This document shows positions 52,365-61,314 of a DNA stretch of 64,000 bases, piece by piece; the stretch's first letter is position 1; every line of letters begins with the position of its first letter. This stretch comes from an uncultured Eubacteriales bacterium (GTDB lineage Bacteria; Bacillota; Clostridia; Oscillospirales; Oscillospiraceae), in assembly GCA_900546515.1 (NCBI GenBank), contig URDG01000005.1:30587-94586 (forward strand). The letters run 5' to 3'. The notes beneath the pieces were generated by a model, which saw only the letters and a program-made list of their open reading frames with translations, was not told the origin of the DNA and searched no databases. The translations under genes and the position numbers were made by a program.

Positions 52365-53351
52365 ATGCCAAAGCTTAGTGTTATGATCCCAGTGTATAAC
52401 GTAGAAAATTATCTGCGCAAATGTCTTGATTCCGCCATTTATCCGGAGCTCGGCGATTATGAGATAGTCATCATGAACGACGGCTCCACAGATTCGTCAG
52501 GCAGCATATGCGATGAATATGCGAAGCGTTACCCCAAGCTCATCCGCGTCATTTCGACGGAAAACGGCGGTATCGGCAAGGCGCGCGATATAGGGATCGA
52601 CGCGGCGCGCGGAGAATACATCATCTTTATCGACAGCGACGACTATCTCTCCGAGAACGCCCTGCCGGAGATGATGGAGATGCTTACGCATGATTTTGAC
52701 ATGTGCTTTTTTGACATAAATTCGGTAAACGAAGCCGGCCGGCTGCTCAAGTACATTCCGGGCTGTTCAGTGGACGGTGAATTCACTCTTGAGAGTTTTC
52801 CTGAGCTTCTTTTTGAAATGCCGTCGGCCTGGAACAAAATCTACCGGCGCTCACTGTTCACCGAAAATGGCATATATTATCCTGCCCGAGTATGGTACGA
52901 GGATATGTATGTGACGCCGTGGCTGTACACCAGAGCAAAGAAAATGCTCTCTGTCCACAAGCCGTGGTATAATTATCTTCAGCGCGCGGGCTCCATCACC
53001 AACAACAGCAACACCCAGCGCAATCTGGAGATCATACCTGCTGTGAACGCAATGCTGGACGCCTACAGGCGCGAGGGGCTTTTTGAAAAATACCGGCCTC
53101 AGCTTGAGTATTCCGCATTTTATAATCAGGTGCTGACCTCATACACGCGCGTCAATCTCATTGATATGAAGAGCGCGGTGCAGGACAGGCTGTATGCTGA
53201 TTATCTGGAGAAATTCCCGGATTATCTGGAGAATCCATATATCAGGGCTATGTGTCCGAAATACAAGCTCATCCACTTCTTCATACGCCGCGGTATGAAG
53301 CGCTCTCTGCACGCTGTGATGAGCCTGAACAACAAAATCAAAGGAAAGTAG
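52365..53351 (+). CDS. Family 2 glycosyltransferase
   Basis: This 328-residue GT-A enzyme has the start LSVMIPVYNVENYLRKCLDSA. The diphosphate-sugar sites are IVIMNDGSTDSSGSICDEYA and FIDSDDYLSENAL, with the DSD metal motif near 90-92. The acceptor is unknown. It is alone on the plus strand between lepB and the HIT gene. CGGAGG lies upstream. Confidence 0.92.
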   Translation: MPKLSVMIPVYNVENYLRKCLDSAIYPELGDYEIVIMNDGSTDSSGSICDEYAKRYPKLIRVISTENGGIGKARDIGIDAARGEYIIFIDSDDYLSENALPEMMEMLTHDFDMCFFDINSVNEAGRLLKYIPGCSVDGEFTLESFPELLFEMPSAWNKIYRRSLFTENGIYYPARVWYEDMYVTPWLYTRAKKMLSVHKPWYNYLQRAGSITNNSNTQRNLEIIPAVNAMLDAYRREGLFEKYRPQLEYSAFYNQVLTSYTRVNLIDMKSAVQDRLYADYLEKFPDYLENPYIRAMCPKYKLIHFFIRRGMKRSLHAVMSLNNKIKGK

Positions 53352-53354
53352 AGC

Positions 53355-53391
53355 AAAAACCGGTCTTTGAGCTGGTTCAGGAAAAGACCGG
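53355..53391 (-). terminator. Terminator of the HIT gene, minus strand
   Basis: The stem CCGGTCTTT/AAAGACCGG (53360-53368 with 53383-53391) is followed on the minus strand by TTTTTGCTC. Confidence 0.6.
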
Positions 53392-53394
53392 CAC

Positions 53395-53446
53395 AAAAAA
53401 GACCTCCTATTGCAGAATAACAGCTGCAATAGGAGGTCTTTTTTTG
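53395..53446 (+). terminator. Terminator of the glycosyltransferase gene
   Basis: A 21-base perfect stem (53395-53415 with 53424-53444) has an 8-base loop. The right arm ends in TTTTTTT. It is also a possible terminator for the other strand. Confidence 0.85.
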
Positions 53447-53514
53447 CGCAGGCCGAAGCATACATCTTCCGCGCACGCCGAAAGGAAGCGAAAGCCAGGC
53501 TCCCTGTGGTCTGT

Positions 53515-53862
53515 TTATACTATTTTCTCAGACAGCTTCTCGCCGCCGATGATGTGGAAATGCAGATGCATCACCGTCTGGCCGCCGTTTTCGCCGCAGT
53601 TGTTTATAACGCGATAGCCGCTCGTCAGCCCCTCAGCCTTTGCGATCTTTGCTATGCTCTCGAACACATGCGCGACGACTGCGGAATTGCTCTCGTCGAT
53701 GTCGTCTGCGCAGGCGATGTGCTCCTTGGGAACAACAAGGATATGCACAGGAGCCTGCGGGTTTATATCGCGGAACGCGAACACATTTTCATCCTCATAG
53801 ACCTTTGCGGAGGGTATCTCTCCGGCTATGATCTTGCAAAACAGGCAATTTTCGTCTTTCAT
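53515..53862 (-). CDS. HIT-family nucleotide-binding protein
   Basis: This 115-residue protein has FCKIIAGEIPSAKVYEDE and the histidine triad HLHFHII near 97-103. Such proteins hydrolyse nucleoside phosphoramidates or AMP conjugates. The ATG at 53862 is preferred because AAGGAG stands six bases upstream; an in-frame ATG at 53937 would overlap alaS. It follows alaS by 16 bases. Confidence 0.94.
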   Translation of the reverse strand: MKDENCLFCKIIAGEIPSAKVYEDENVFAFRDINPQAPVHILVVPKEHIACADDIDESNSAVVAHVFESIAKIAKAEGLTSGYRVINNCGENGGQTVMHLHFHIIGGEKLSEKIV

Positions 53863-53878
53863 TGCGCTCTCCTTATAA

Positions 53879-56524
53879 TTATAATTCTTTTGCGTTGGCA
53901 TTGACAAAATCGTCAACAGCCGCCATGGCATCATCAAGCTTGAGCAGGTTCTTGCATCCGCCCATTGCGGAATCGGGCTTACCGCCGCCGGTTCCCTCGC
54001 AGATCTTTGTAATGTTCTTTATAAGGTCTCCGGCCTTTATGCCGCGCTCAACTGCATTTTTACCGCAGACAGCGAGCATGGTCGCCTTGCTCTCCGCCGT
54101 TGCGGCAAGCACAGCAACTATATTGGGATAACGGTCGCGCAGCTGGTCGCCCATCTTGCGTATATCAGCGGCATTGACAGGGCCGTTTGTTATCGTGATA
54201 ACCTTGAGACCCTTTATATCCTTTGCGCCATAGAGCATGCGTTCTGCCTGCCCTGACATGAGCTGATCCTTGAGCTTATCTATATTCTGTCTGAGCTCAT
54301 GTATCTCACTCAGGTTGCTCTCAACCTTGCTCATTATCTCTACCGGTCTCGCCTTGAGTCTGTCGGCAACCTTATTGACCATGGAAGTCATTGCGATGTA
54401 CTTTGCTATGACCTCTCTGCCGGTAATAGCCTCGATGCGGCGCACACCGGATGCAACAGAGCCTTCGGACGTAACAACGAACATGCCGACCTTTGCGGTA
54501 TTGTCAAGATGTGTGCCGCCGCAGAATTCCATGGAGAAATCGCCCATCTTGACGACTCTTACAGTGTCGCCGTATTTTTCTCCGAACAGCGCCATAGCGC
54601 CGAGCTTCTTCGCCTCGTCAAACGGCATCACCTTTGTCTCGATGTCCGCGCCTTCCAGTATCATATCGGCCATGACAGTGTTGATCTGACTGATCTCTTC
54701 TGCGGTAAGAGCCGAGAAATGTGTAAAGTCAAAGCGCAGACGGTCAGGCTCAACAAGAGAACCTGCCTGATGCACATGGTCGCCGAGCACGAGCCTCAGC
54801 GCGCTCTGGAGCAGGTGCGTTGCGCTGTGGGCACGGGATATTGCCTTGCGGCGTTCCTCGTCGATGCTGACATGCAGCTTGTCGCCAAGCTTGAGCCGCC
54901 CCTCGGCAAGACGGCCGTAGTGCATGAACTTGCCGCCTTTGTTCTTTATGACATTGTTGACCTCGAAGCGCACACCGTCTGCGGTCATAATGCCGTGGTC
55001 AGCGACCTGACCGCCCATCTCGGCATACATCGGAGTGCGGTCAAGCACAACTACAGCCTCAACGCCTGCGTCTACCTCGCCGCAGATCTCTCCATCAGCT
55101 ACAAGCGCGACGACAGTTCCGTTACTCTCGGTATTTTCATAACCGACAAACTCCGTCTCCGGGATATCCTTGCCGAATTCCTGACCGGCCCAGCCCAGGT
55201 CGCCAAGCGCCTCACGAGCCTTGCGGGCGCGAACGCGCTGTTCTTCCATGAGTTTTTTGAACTCATCCTCATCCACTGTCATGCCCTCGTCGGAGCACAT
55301 TTCAATGGTGAGGTCCACGGGGAAACCATAGGTATCATAGAGCTTGAACGCATCAGCGCCGGAGAAAACGGTCTCTCCTTTTGCCTTGTGCTCTGCAAGA
55401 AGGTCGGCAAATATCTTCATACCGGCATCGATGGTTTTTGCAAAATTCTCTTCCTCGGTCTTAACGACCTTTGTGATATAGCTCTGCTTTTCGCGCAGCT
55501 CCGGGTACTGGCACTCATTTTCATGTATAACCGTGTCAATGACCTTGTAAAGGAACGGCTCGTTGACGCCGAGCAGCTTGCCATGACGTGCAGCACGGCG
55601 CAGCAGACGGCGCAGAACATAACCGCGCCCCTCGTTAGAAGGCAGTACACCGTCGCAGATCATGAACGTCGCAGAGCGGATATGGTCTGTAATAACACGC
55701 AGAGAGACGTCCATCTTATAGCTCTGTCCGTAATATGCACCCGTCAGCTCGCTGACCTTGTGCGTGATGTTCATGACCGTATCGACATCGAAGAGGGAGT
55801 CCACATCCTGACACACGACCGCAAGGCGTTCAAGGCCCATGCCCGTGTCGATATTCTTCTGCTTGAGTTCAGAATAATGTCCCTCACCGTCGTTATCGAA
55901 CTGCGAGAAAACGTTGTTCCAGACCTCCATATAACGGTCGCAGTCGCAGCCGACAGTGCAGCCGGGCTTGCCGCAACCGTATTTCGGACCGCGGTCATAG
56001 TATATCTCGGAACAGGGGCCGCAGGGGCCTGCGCCGTGCTCCCAGAAATTATCCTCCTTACCGAAGCGGAAAATACGCTCGGCCGGTATACCGATCTCTT
56101 TGTTCCAGATATCAAAGGCCTCGTCATCGTCTACATAGACCGAAGGATAGAGTCTGTCGGGATCAATGCCGACCCACTTGGGCGAAGTGAGAAATTCCCA
56201 GCTCCACGCAATGGCCTCATGCTTGAAGTAGTCTCCAAAAGAGAAATTGCCAAGCATTTCAAAGTAAGTGCCATGGCGTGCAGTCTTGCCGATGTTTTCG
56301 ATGTCACCCGTGCGGATGCACTTCTGGCAGGTGCACACACGATGGCGCGGCGGCTCCTTCTCGCCCTTGAAATAGGGCTTCATAGGCGCCATGCCGGAGT
56401 TTATGAGCAGCAGGCTCGCATCATTCTGCGGAATGAGCGAGAAGCTTGGCAGGCGGAGATGCCCCTTGCTTTCAAAAAAGCTGAGAAACATCTCTCTGAG
56501 CTGATTAAGTCCGTACTTTTCCAT
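53879..56524 (-). CDS. alaS: Alanyl-tRNA synthetase
   Basis: This 881-residue enzyme charges tRNA-Ala. The N-terminal class II catalytic core carries FFESKGHLRLPSFSL. The editing domain metal sites are HSATHLLQSAL near 569 and CGGTHLD near 670. A C-terminal dimerisation region follows. It lies two bases after a small zinc-ribbon gene, and both are under an upstream T-box leader. Confidence 0.97.
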   Translation of the reverse strand: MEKYGLNQLREMFLSFFESKGHLRLPSFSLIPQNDASLLLINSGMAPMKPYFKGEKEPPRHRVCTCQKCIRTGDIENIGKTARHGTYFEMLGNFSFGDYFKHEAIAWSWEFLTSPKWVGIDPDRLYPSVYVDDDEAFDIWNKEIGIPAERIFRFGKEDNFWEHGAGPCGPCSEIYYDRGPKYGCGKPGCTVGCDCDRYMEVWNNVFSQFDNDGEGHYSELKQKNIDTGMGLERLAVVCQDVDSLFDVDTVMNITHKVSELTGAYYGQSYKMDVSLRVITDHIRSATFMICDGVLPSNEGRGYVLRRLLRRAARHGKLLGVNEPFLYKVIDTVIHENECQYPELREKQSYITKVVKTEEENFAKTIDAGMKIFADLLAEHKAKGETVFSGADAFKLYDTYGFPVDLTIEMCSDEGMTVDEDEFKKLMEEQRVRARKAREALGDLGWAGQEFGKDIPETEFVGYENTESNGTVVALVADGEICGEVDAGVEAVVVLDRTPMYAEMGGQVADHGIMTADGVRFEVNNVIKNKGGKFMHYGRLAEGRLKLGDKLHVSIDEERRKAISRAHSATHLLQSALRLVLGDHVHQAGSLVEPDRLRFDFTHFSALTAEEISQINTVMADMILEGADIETKVMPFDEAKKLGAMALFGEKYGDTVRVVKMGDFSMEFCGGTHLDNTAKVGMFVVTSEGSVASGVRRIEAITGREVIAKYIAMTSMVNKVADRLKARPVEIMSKVESNLSEIHELRQNIDKLKDQLMSGQAERMLYGAKDIKGLKVITITNGPVNAADIRKMGDQLRDRYPNIVAVLAATAESKATMLAVCGKNAVERGIKAGDLIKNITKICEGTGGGKPDSAMGGCKNLLKLDDAMAAVDDFVNANAKEL

Positions 56525-56526
56525 TT

Positions 56527-56754
56527 TTATCTGTCCTCCGTATTATTTTCTCTTCTGATTCTCTCCGACAGCGTTTCTTCCGCATCCGACTCGAAGAGTT
56601 CGATCTTTTTGCAGTTCGGGCAAATGTATATCTTCACCTCAAGCGATCCCGAAAGCAAATTATCTATATCTCCGAACAGGAAGCTGTGACGGCCAAGCTG
56701 AATATCACGGCGGCCGTAATCTTTCATCGGTGTATTGCAGCGCAGGCAGTTCAT
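56527..56754 (-). CDS. Small zinc-ribbon protein upstream of alaS
   Basis: This 75-residue protein has CLRCNTPM near 3-10 and CPNCKKIELFES near 45-56, so two CxxC knuckles would hold one zinc. I know no assigned role. It lies between the T-box leader and alaS, two bases from alaS, so it is expressed with it. GGAGGG stands three bases before the ATG. Confidence 0.82.
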   Translation of the reverse strand: MNCLRCNTPMKDYGRRDIQLGRHSFLFGDIDNLLSGSLEVKIYICPNCKKIELFESDAEETLSERIRRENNTEDR

Positions 56755-56763
56755 TTTCCCTCC

Positions 56764-56985
56764 AAAAAATATACCTCCACCCCAGTACAGGGGCGAAGGC
56801 TTGTTCGCGGTACCACCCTGATTACCGCCGAAGCGGCATCTCGTGCGCCTTTAACGCAGGCATACGCCCCGGTCGCCCGGGAAGGCTCAGAAGCGGCTGC
56901 CGGTATCAGGCACAGGGTCTCGCACCAAACGGCCCCTCTCTGCAATGCCATTGCTCCGACTCTTTTCGTCACAGCCATATTTACT
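56764..56985 (-). ncRNA. T-box leader controlling the alaS operon
   Basis: The hallmark T-box AGGGTGGTACCGCG reads on the minus strand at 56819-56806. Upstream are a Stem I region with an AGAGAGGGG element and a GGTGCGAGACC-like segment. Downstream is the terminator: CCTTCGCCCC pairs with GGGGTGGAGG and is followed by TATATTTTTT. Uncharged tRNA-Ala should pair with the leader and favour the antiterminator. A GCC triplet at 56886-56884 is a possible specifier codon for Ala, not proven. Confidence 0.93.
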
Positions 56986-56991
56986 TTTGCA

Positions 56992-57019
56992 ATTTTACCA
57001 CAAGCGCACGGTTTGTCAA
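56992..57019 (-). promoter_or_regulatory. Sigma-A promoter of the T-box/alaS operon
   Basis: On the minus strand, a perfect TTGACA (57019-57014) is followed after 16 bases by TAAAAT (56997-56992), just before the start of the T-box leader. Confidence 0.75.
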
Positions 57020-57047
57020 GCAGAAAACGGCGAAAAACCGTGTTTTT

Positions 57048-58250
57048 TCATCTCCGCCGGCGCAATATGGACCAGCGCGGCGCACAGACCGGCAGGCGCA
57101 TATGTATCTCCATCATAGCGTGGCGCGTGTCTGTAATCTTCTCGCCCTCGGAGTTATACATGCACCCGGCCGTGAAGCTCTGCGGCGCGCAGCCGGGCAG
57201 CAGCAGCTCCAGTTCATCGCCGGTGCAGAATTTGTTGCGCTGCGTCAGCACGGCGTTTCCCTGCTCGTCGCAGCTCTCGACCACTGCGGCAACATCTGCG
57301 GAGGTATAATAACTCGCCTCTGCATAGTGCTGCCCCGGCTGGCCGAAATAGAATCCGGTGGTATATGGGCGGTGACTGACCATATCGGTCTCATCCACCC
57401 ACACTCTTTCAAGCGGACGTCCGGCAATAGCAGCATCCAGCGCATGGCGGTAAGCATTTGTGACTACCGCGGCATAATAAGCCGATTTCATCCGTCCCTC
57501 GATCTTGAAACTGCTGACACCGGCGTCTATGAGCTCAGGCAGATGCTCGATCATACGCATATCGCGTGAATTGAGAATATACGTTCCGCCGTCCTCGGTG
57601 ATCTCAAAATACTCGCCCGGGCGCTTTTCCTCAACCAGATGATACTTCCAGCGGCAGGGCTGGGCGCACTGGCCGCGGTTTGCGTCCCTGCCGGTCAGAT
57701 AATTTGACAGCAGGCAGCGGCCCGAAAACGAAACGCACATTGCGCCGTGCACAAAAGCCTCTATGCGCAGCTCCTCCGGCGTATTTTCCCGGATCTTTTT
57801 TATGTCCTCGATCGGCGTTTCGCGCGCGAGGACTACCGTGTCCGCGCCCATGGCATACAGTGCGTTCGCTGTGGCGCTGTTTATGACGCCGAGCTGGGTG
57901 CTGACATGTTTCTTTATACGCGGGGCATATTTTTTTGCCAGCTCAAGTACACCGAGATCCGCAATTATAAGCGCATCCGCCCCGGCCCCCTGCAAAAAGC
58001 CGAGATATTCCGGTAGCTCAGTCAGCTCATCCTCGCGCGGGAGGGTATTGCAGGTCACATATACCCTCACTCCGCTCGCGTGCGCAGTCTCCACAGCGCG
58101 GACAAGTTCCTCATCGGAGAAGTTAACCGCAGAGGCGCGCATGCCGAAGCGCCTCCCTGCCAGATATACGGCATCCGCACCGTAGGCAATATCCATTGTA
58201 AGCCGCTCCATGTCCCCCGCCGGAGAGAGGAGCTCAAGTTTATCAGTCAT
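57048..58250 (-). CDS. U32-family peptidase-like protein (TrhP/RlhA-type)
   Basis: This 400-residue protein begins with LELLSPAGDMERLTMDIAYGADAVYL, usual for the family. The U32 signature EAFVHGAMCVSFSGRC lies near 164-179 and further cysteines lie in GQCAQPCRW. Relatives modify tRNA or rRNA using prephenate, and direct protease activity is doubtful. The ATG at 58250 overlaps the mltG end by eight bases, with no obvious site of its own, so translation is probably coupled. Confidence 0.92.
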   Translation of the reverse strand: MTDKLELLSPAGDMERLTMDIAYGADAVYLAGRRFGMRASAVNFSDEELVRAVETAHASGVRVYVTCNTLPREDELTELPEYLGFLQGAGADALIIADLGVLELAKKYAPRIKKHVSTQLGVINSATANALYAMGADTVVLARETPIEDIKKIRENTPEELRIEAFVHGAMCVSFSGRCLLSNYLTGRDANRGQCAQPCRWKYHLVEEKRPGEYFEITEDGGTYILNSRDMRMIEHLPELIDAGVSSFKIEGRMKSAYYAAVVTNAYRHALDAAIAGRPLERVWVDETDMVSHRPYTTGFYFGQPGQHYAEASYYTSADVAAVVESCDEQGNAVLTQRNKFCTGDELELLLPGCAPQSFTAGCMYNSEGEKITDTRHAMMEIHMRLPVCAPRWSILRRRR

Positions 58251-59568
58251 AGTTCTGTGTTGCGACAAAGGCGTCAAATTCGCCGGAGTTCGTGAAGAAC
58301 CTGTGCAGGCCTGTCGCAGTATCAAGTGCATAGTAGTAATAGTTCGTGCTCTCGGGACTCAGCACCGCTTCAATAGAAGCAAGTCCGGGATTCGCTATGG
58401 GCGTGGGTGGAAGTCCCTGATAGAGTCTCGTATTATACGGGCTGTCCTCGGCCAGCATATCCGCGGTGGGCGAGCCCTCATGGTCTGGGTGAATATAAAG
58501 GATAGACGCATCGATACCAAGCGGCATGTTGGCGGCCAGTCTGTTATATATGACTGATGCGATCGTCCCTCGCTCATTGTCATTTGCGGCCTCTCGTTCG
58601 ATCAGCGAAGCAATATTGACCACAGAGCGTATATCAAGCCCCATGTTCTGCATCTGTGTTAGCATATCATCCGTGATCCTGTAATGGAAATTTTCAAGCA
58701 GTTTATTGATCGCACTGGATGCCTGCATTCCGACATAAAACTCATAGGTATCCGGGAAAAGGAAGCCCTCAAGCCTTGTCGGGTCGCCCTGATCTATTCC
58801 CTCAAGGAAGTCATAGTTATAATTATAATTTGCGGCCGCATCCATGAGCTCGTCATAGGTGCAGACCTTGTTCTCTTCAAGACGCTTGAATATCTGGTGC
58901 ATCGTGAAGCCCTCCGGGATCACGACCGTTATAGTGACCGTTGCACCGGACCCGGACTGCATATTCTTTACAAGCGCGCGGTAGTCGAACGATGATTCCA
59001 GCTCATATTCTCCGGGGTCGACCTTCGTGTCGGCATGGGATATTTTGCAGAACAGCTCAAAGAGCCATTTGTATTCGATAAGTCCGGCAGACTTGAGTTC
59101 ATCGGCCACATAGCTTATGTCAGCATGGGTAACTCGCTCTGTGCCGGTCTTTCTGCCGTTCTCGTCATATGTGTCCACCGTCTCTGAATCGAAAATAGAC
59201 ATGGGCAGAGAAACCACCGCAGAAAAGTTATCCTTGTTGAGCGCAAGCGCATCGCTCGCCGCCATCCACGCAACGCACGCGAGCACAACGCTCACGCAGA
59301 GAATAAAGACGAAATACATAATTCCGCCAAGGCAGCCGGATCTGTACTCGTGGTTCTGGCGCACAGGGCGATAGTCGCGCTCTGTCGTATCATCGCCTGT
59401 ATAGTTGCTGTACGAATCGCCCTGCTCGTCTATAAGCAGCTTGTCCACAGCCTTGACCGGCTTTGAGGCGCCGCGGCGCCCGGTCTGCTCGCCGTTCACA
59501 TGGCGGCGTGCATTTTCATCCTCGTCGTCAAATATTTTATTTACCTTATCCAGATTGTTGTCAGACAT
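58243..59568 (-). CDS. mltG: Endolytic murein transglycosylase MltG
   Basis: This 441-residue protein has a charged N-terminal cytoplasmic part, one membrane helix near 80-105, and a YceG domain. Catalytic-site segments are IPEGFTMHQIFKRLEEN, LEGFLFPDTYEF and ASLIEREAANDNERGTIASVIYNRL, where the Glu of ER-E is catalytic. It ends nascent glycan chains. AGGAGG precedes the ATG. Confidence 0.95.
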   Translation of the reverse strand: MSDNNLDKVNKIFDDEDENARRHVNGEQTGRRGASKPVKAVDKLLIDEQGDSYSNYTGDDTTERDYRPVRQNHEYRSGCLGGIMYFVFILCVSVVLACVAWMAASDALALNKDNFSAVVSLPMSIFDSETVDTYDENGRKTGTERVTHADISYVADELKSAGLIEYKWLFELFCKISHADTKVDPGEYELESSFDYRALVKNMQSGSGATVTITVVIPEGFTMHQIFKRLEENKVCTYDELMDAAANYNYNYDFLEGIDQGDPTRLEGFLFPDTYEFYVGMQASSAINKLLENFHYRITDDMLTQMQNMGLDIRSVVNIASLIEREAANDNERGTIASVIYNRLAANMPLGIDASILYIHPDHEGSPTADMLAEDSPYNTRLYQGLPPTPIANPGLASIEAVLSPESTNYYYYALDTATGLHRFFTNSGEFDAFVATQNYD

Positions 59569-59707
59569 CTCAAACCTCCTGACAGGGTATGCTGCCGCCC
59601 GTGTAACAGCGGCACATGGCCGTGCATATTATGGCACGAGCAGCAAAAAAAGCTCGACATTACCAACATAGAAACATCGTCCGCCTCCGCGCAGGGCGGA
59701 CTGTGAT

Positions 59708-59717
59708 GCATATAATA
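59708..59717 (+). promoter_or_regulatory. Mother-cell type -10 element before the Cys-rich micropeptide
   Basis: GCATATAATA fits the sigma-K -10 pattern (gCATAnnnTA) and overlaps a sigma-E type. No good -35 is seen. The distance to the ATG is 25 bases. Confidence 0.3.
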
Positions 59718-59742
59718 TCAGCGCGGAGAAAGGGATATAATT

Positions 59743-59871
59743 ATGTTCTGCAATAACGGATGCAACAGCTGCCTCTGGATCATCATCCTCATCATCATAC
59801 TGTTCTGCTGCTGCGGTGGCAACGGCTGTGGCTGCAACAACGGCAACAACGGCTGCGGCTGTGGCTGCTGA
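59743..59871 (+). CDS. Cys/Gly/Asn-rich membrane micropeptide
   Basis: This 42-residue peptide is MFCNNGCNSC, then a hydrophobic LWIIILIIILF helix (11-21), then CCCGG and a tail of Gly-Cys-Asn repeats. It has 11 Cys, 9 Gly and 8 Asn. AAAGGG lies eight bases before the ATG, and a strong terminator follows 11 bases after the stop. I know of similar tiny Cys/Gly-rich proteins in spore formers, but I cannot place this one in a named family. It may be a spore-coat or membrane peptide, which is inference. Confidence 0.75.
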   Translation: MFCNNGCNSCLWIIILIIILFCCCGGNGCGCNNGNNGCGCGC

Positions 59872-59882
59872 GTCATTCTTCC

Positions 59883-59912
59883 AAGGGAGCTTCAAAAAAG
59901 CTCCCTTTTTTA
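59883..59912 (+). terminator. Terminator of the micropeptide gene
   Basis: A 10-base stem AAGGGAGCTT/AAGCTCCCTT (59883-59892 with 59898-59907) is followed by TTTT on the plus strand. Confidence 0.85.
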
Positions 59913-59919
59913 TTGCATA

Positions 59920-60597
59920 TTATCCTTTTTTAAGCTCATTGAGAACAATATCGTATATCTCGTCATTTATGTCCTCAAGGCTGCGCTCAACGCCGCCGTT
60001 CTTCTGCGCCACGCGGATCCATCCGAAATAGTCCGCCGCCATATTGGCTGTGCGCAGACAGCGCGTGAGGTAATCGACGTCCCGCTCGTGAATATCAGCC
60101 TTTGTATCCGTTGCATCCTGACGGCGCTTCATACGCGCAAGCGACGTATCTATGTCCACATCAAGATATATCACAAGGTCAGGCTTCGGCAGTCCCATCT
60201 TGACCTGCTCAAGATCCGTCAGCCAGCCGAAAAACTCCGGCAGCTCATCATCCGGGAGCTTTGAGCCCTGATGCACAGCATTGGAGCTCGTATATCTGTC
60301 CGAAAGGACAAAGCCGCCGCTCTCATATATTTTCCCCCAGTCGGTACGATAGGAGGCAAAACGGTCGACCGCATAGAAAGTTGACGCAGCATAAGCGTTA
60401 ACGTCGTTCGGGTTCGCGCCGAACTCGCCGCCGAGATACATGCGTATAAGGGCGCTGCTCTCCTTATCATAGCGCGGGAATACTATATGATTATACTCTA
60501 TTCCGTCGTTTTCCATTCGTGCGCACAGGCGGCTGTACTGTGAGGATTTTCCGCTGCCGTCAATGCCCTCAAGAACGACCAGCTTTCCATTTGCCAT
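59920..60597 (-). CDS. tmk: Thymidylate kinase
   Basis: This 225-residue dTMP kinase has the P-loop LEGIDGSGKSSQ near 9-20 and VLSDRYTSSNAVHQGSK with the conserved DRY near 97-113. KPDLVIYLDVDIDTSLARMKRR holds the lid region. It is longer and less standard than E. coli Tmk, so a related deoxynucleoside kinase cannot be excluded. Confidence 0.9.
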   Translation of the reverse strand: MANGKLVVLEGIDGSGKSSQYSRLCARMENDGIEYNHIVFPRYDKESSALIRMYLGGEFGANPNDVNAYAASTFYAVDRFASYRTDWGKIYESGGFVLSDRYTSSNAVHQGSKLPDDELPEFFGWLTDLEQVKMGLPKPDLVIYLDVDIDTSLARMKRRQDATDTKADIHERDVDYLTRCLRTANMAADYFGWIRVAQKNGGVERSLEDINDEIYDIVLNELKKG

Positions 60598-60630
60598 AAG
60601 TTTCTCCTTTACGGCGGGTCCTCCCCCGTC

Positions 60631-61314
60631 TTATCCTGCAATCCTTTTCCAAAGCGCCGCAAGCACCATACGCGGTATTTTCAGAGTGCGCTTCGGATTC
60701 TTTATAAGACGCCTGAACCAGTTTTCCTTATGTCTGGCATTTTTCGCTTCCAGCACATCCCCCATGCACAGCGTCATACCTGCGTTCAGCCCGGAGCAGG
60801 CGTCATATATCCACAGCTCCTGCCGCGGCGACGAAAGGCAGACGAGCAGGAGATCCGGACTCGCTGCGTTTATTTTCGCCACAAGCTCCGTATCGTCAAC
60901 AAAGCGCCCGTCGGCTGAACCGGCGATTTTTATGCCGGGGTAGCGCGCCGCGATGCGTCCGGCTGCATATTGCACGGTCTGCTCTCTTGCGCCGAGTAGA
61001 AACACGCTCTTCCCGTCTTCACTGAGTCTGGCAAGCAAAGCCGAGACATAGTCCATCCCGCTCATCCTGTAATGAAGCGGCATGCCGAGGATATTGGAGG
61101 CAATGAATACTCCCCTGTCCCCCGGCAGGACAAGCTCCGCCGACCTTACAGCCGCCATGATGCGGCGGTTCTTTCGTGCGGAAAGCGCCAGTTCGGAGTC
61201 CGGCGCGAGTATGTAGCCGCCCTCACGCGCTGAAATGGCGCGCACGGAGTGCTCGACCGCCTCCGCAATATCTATATCGCAGTATTTTATTCCAAGTATG
61301 TTTATTCTGTTCAT
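60631..61314 (-). CDS. WecG/TagA/CpsF-family glycosyltransferase
   Basis: This 227-residue GT26 enzyme has the family core: ILAPDSELALSARKN (usually TPN-E), RMSGMDYVSALLARL, VFLLGA near 120, and LSSPRQELWIYDA near 160. It likely adds an N-acetylmannosamine- or GlcNAc-type sugar to a lipid carrier. It overlaps the sirtuin gene as ATGA. Confidence 0.9.
   Translation of the reverse strand: MNRINILGIKYCDIDIAEAVEHSVRAISAREGGYILAPDSELALSARKNRRIMAAVRSAELVLPGDRGVFIASNILGMPLHYRMSGMDYVSALLARLSEDGKSVFLLGAREQTVQYAAGRIAARYPGIKIAGSADGRFVDDTELVAKINAASPDLLLVCLSSPRQELWIYDACSGLNAGMTLCMGDVLEAKNARHKENWFRRLIKNPKRTLKIPRMVLAALWKRIAG

Noticed and set aside
54299..56689. 796-codon open frame on the plus strand
   Set aside because: It is antisense to alaS and its zinc-ribbon partner, with no ribosome binding site or domain; a shadow frame.
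59629..59895. Val/Ala-rich 88-codon frame on the minus strand
   Set aside because: It is antisense to the Cys-rich micropeptide, which has the better ribosome binding site and terminator. Its composition is the mirror of Gly/Cys/Asn codons.
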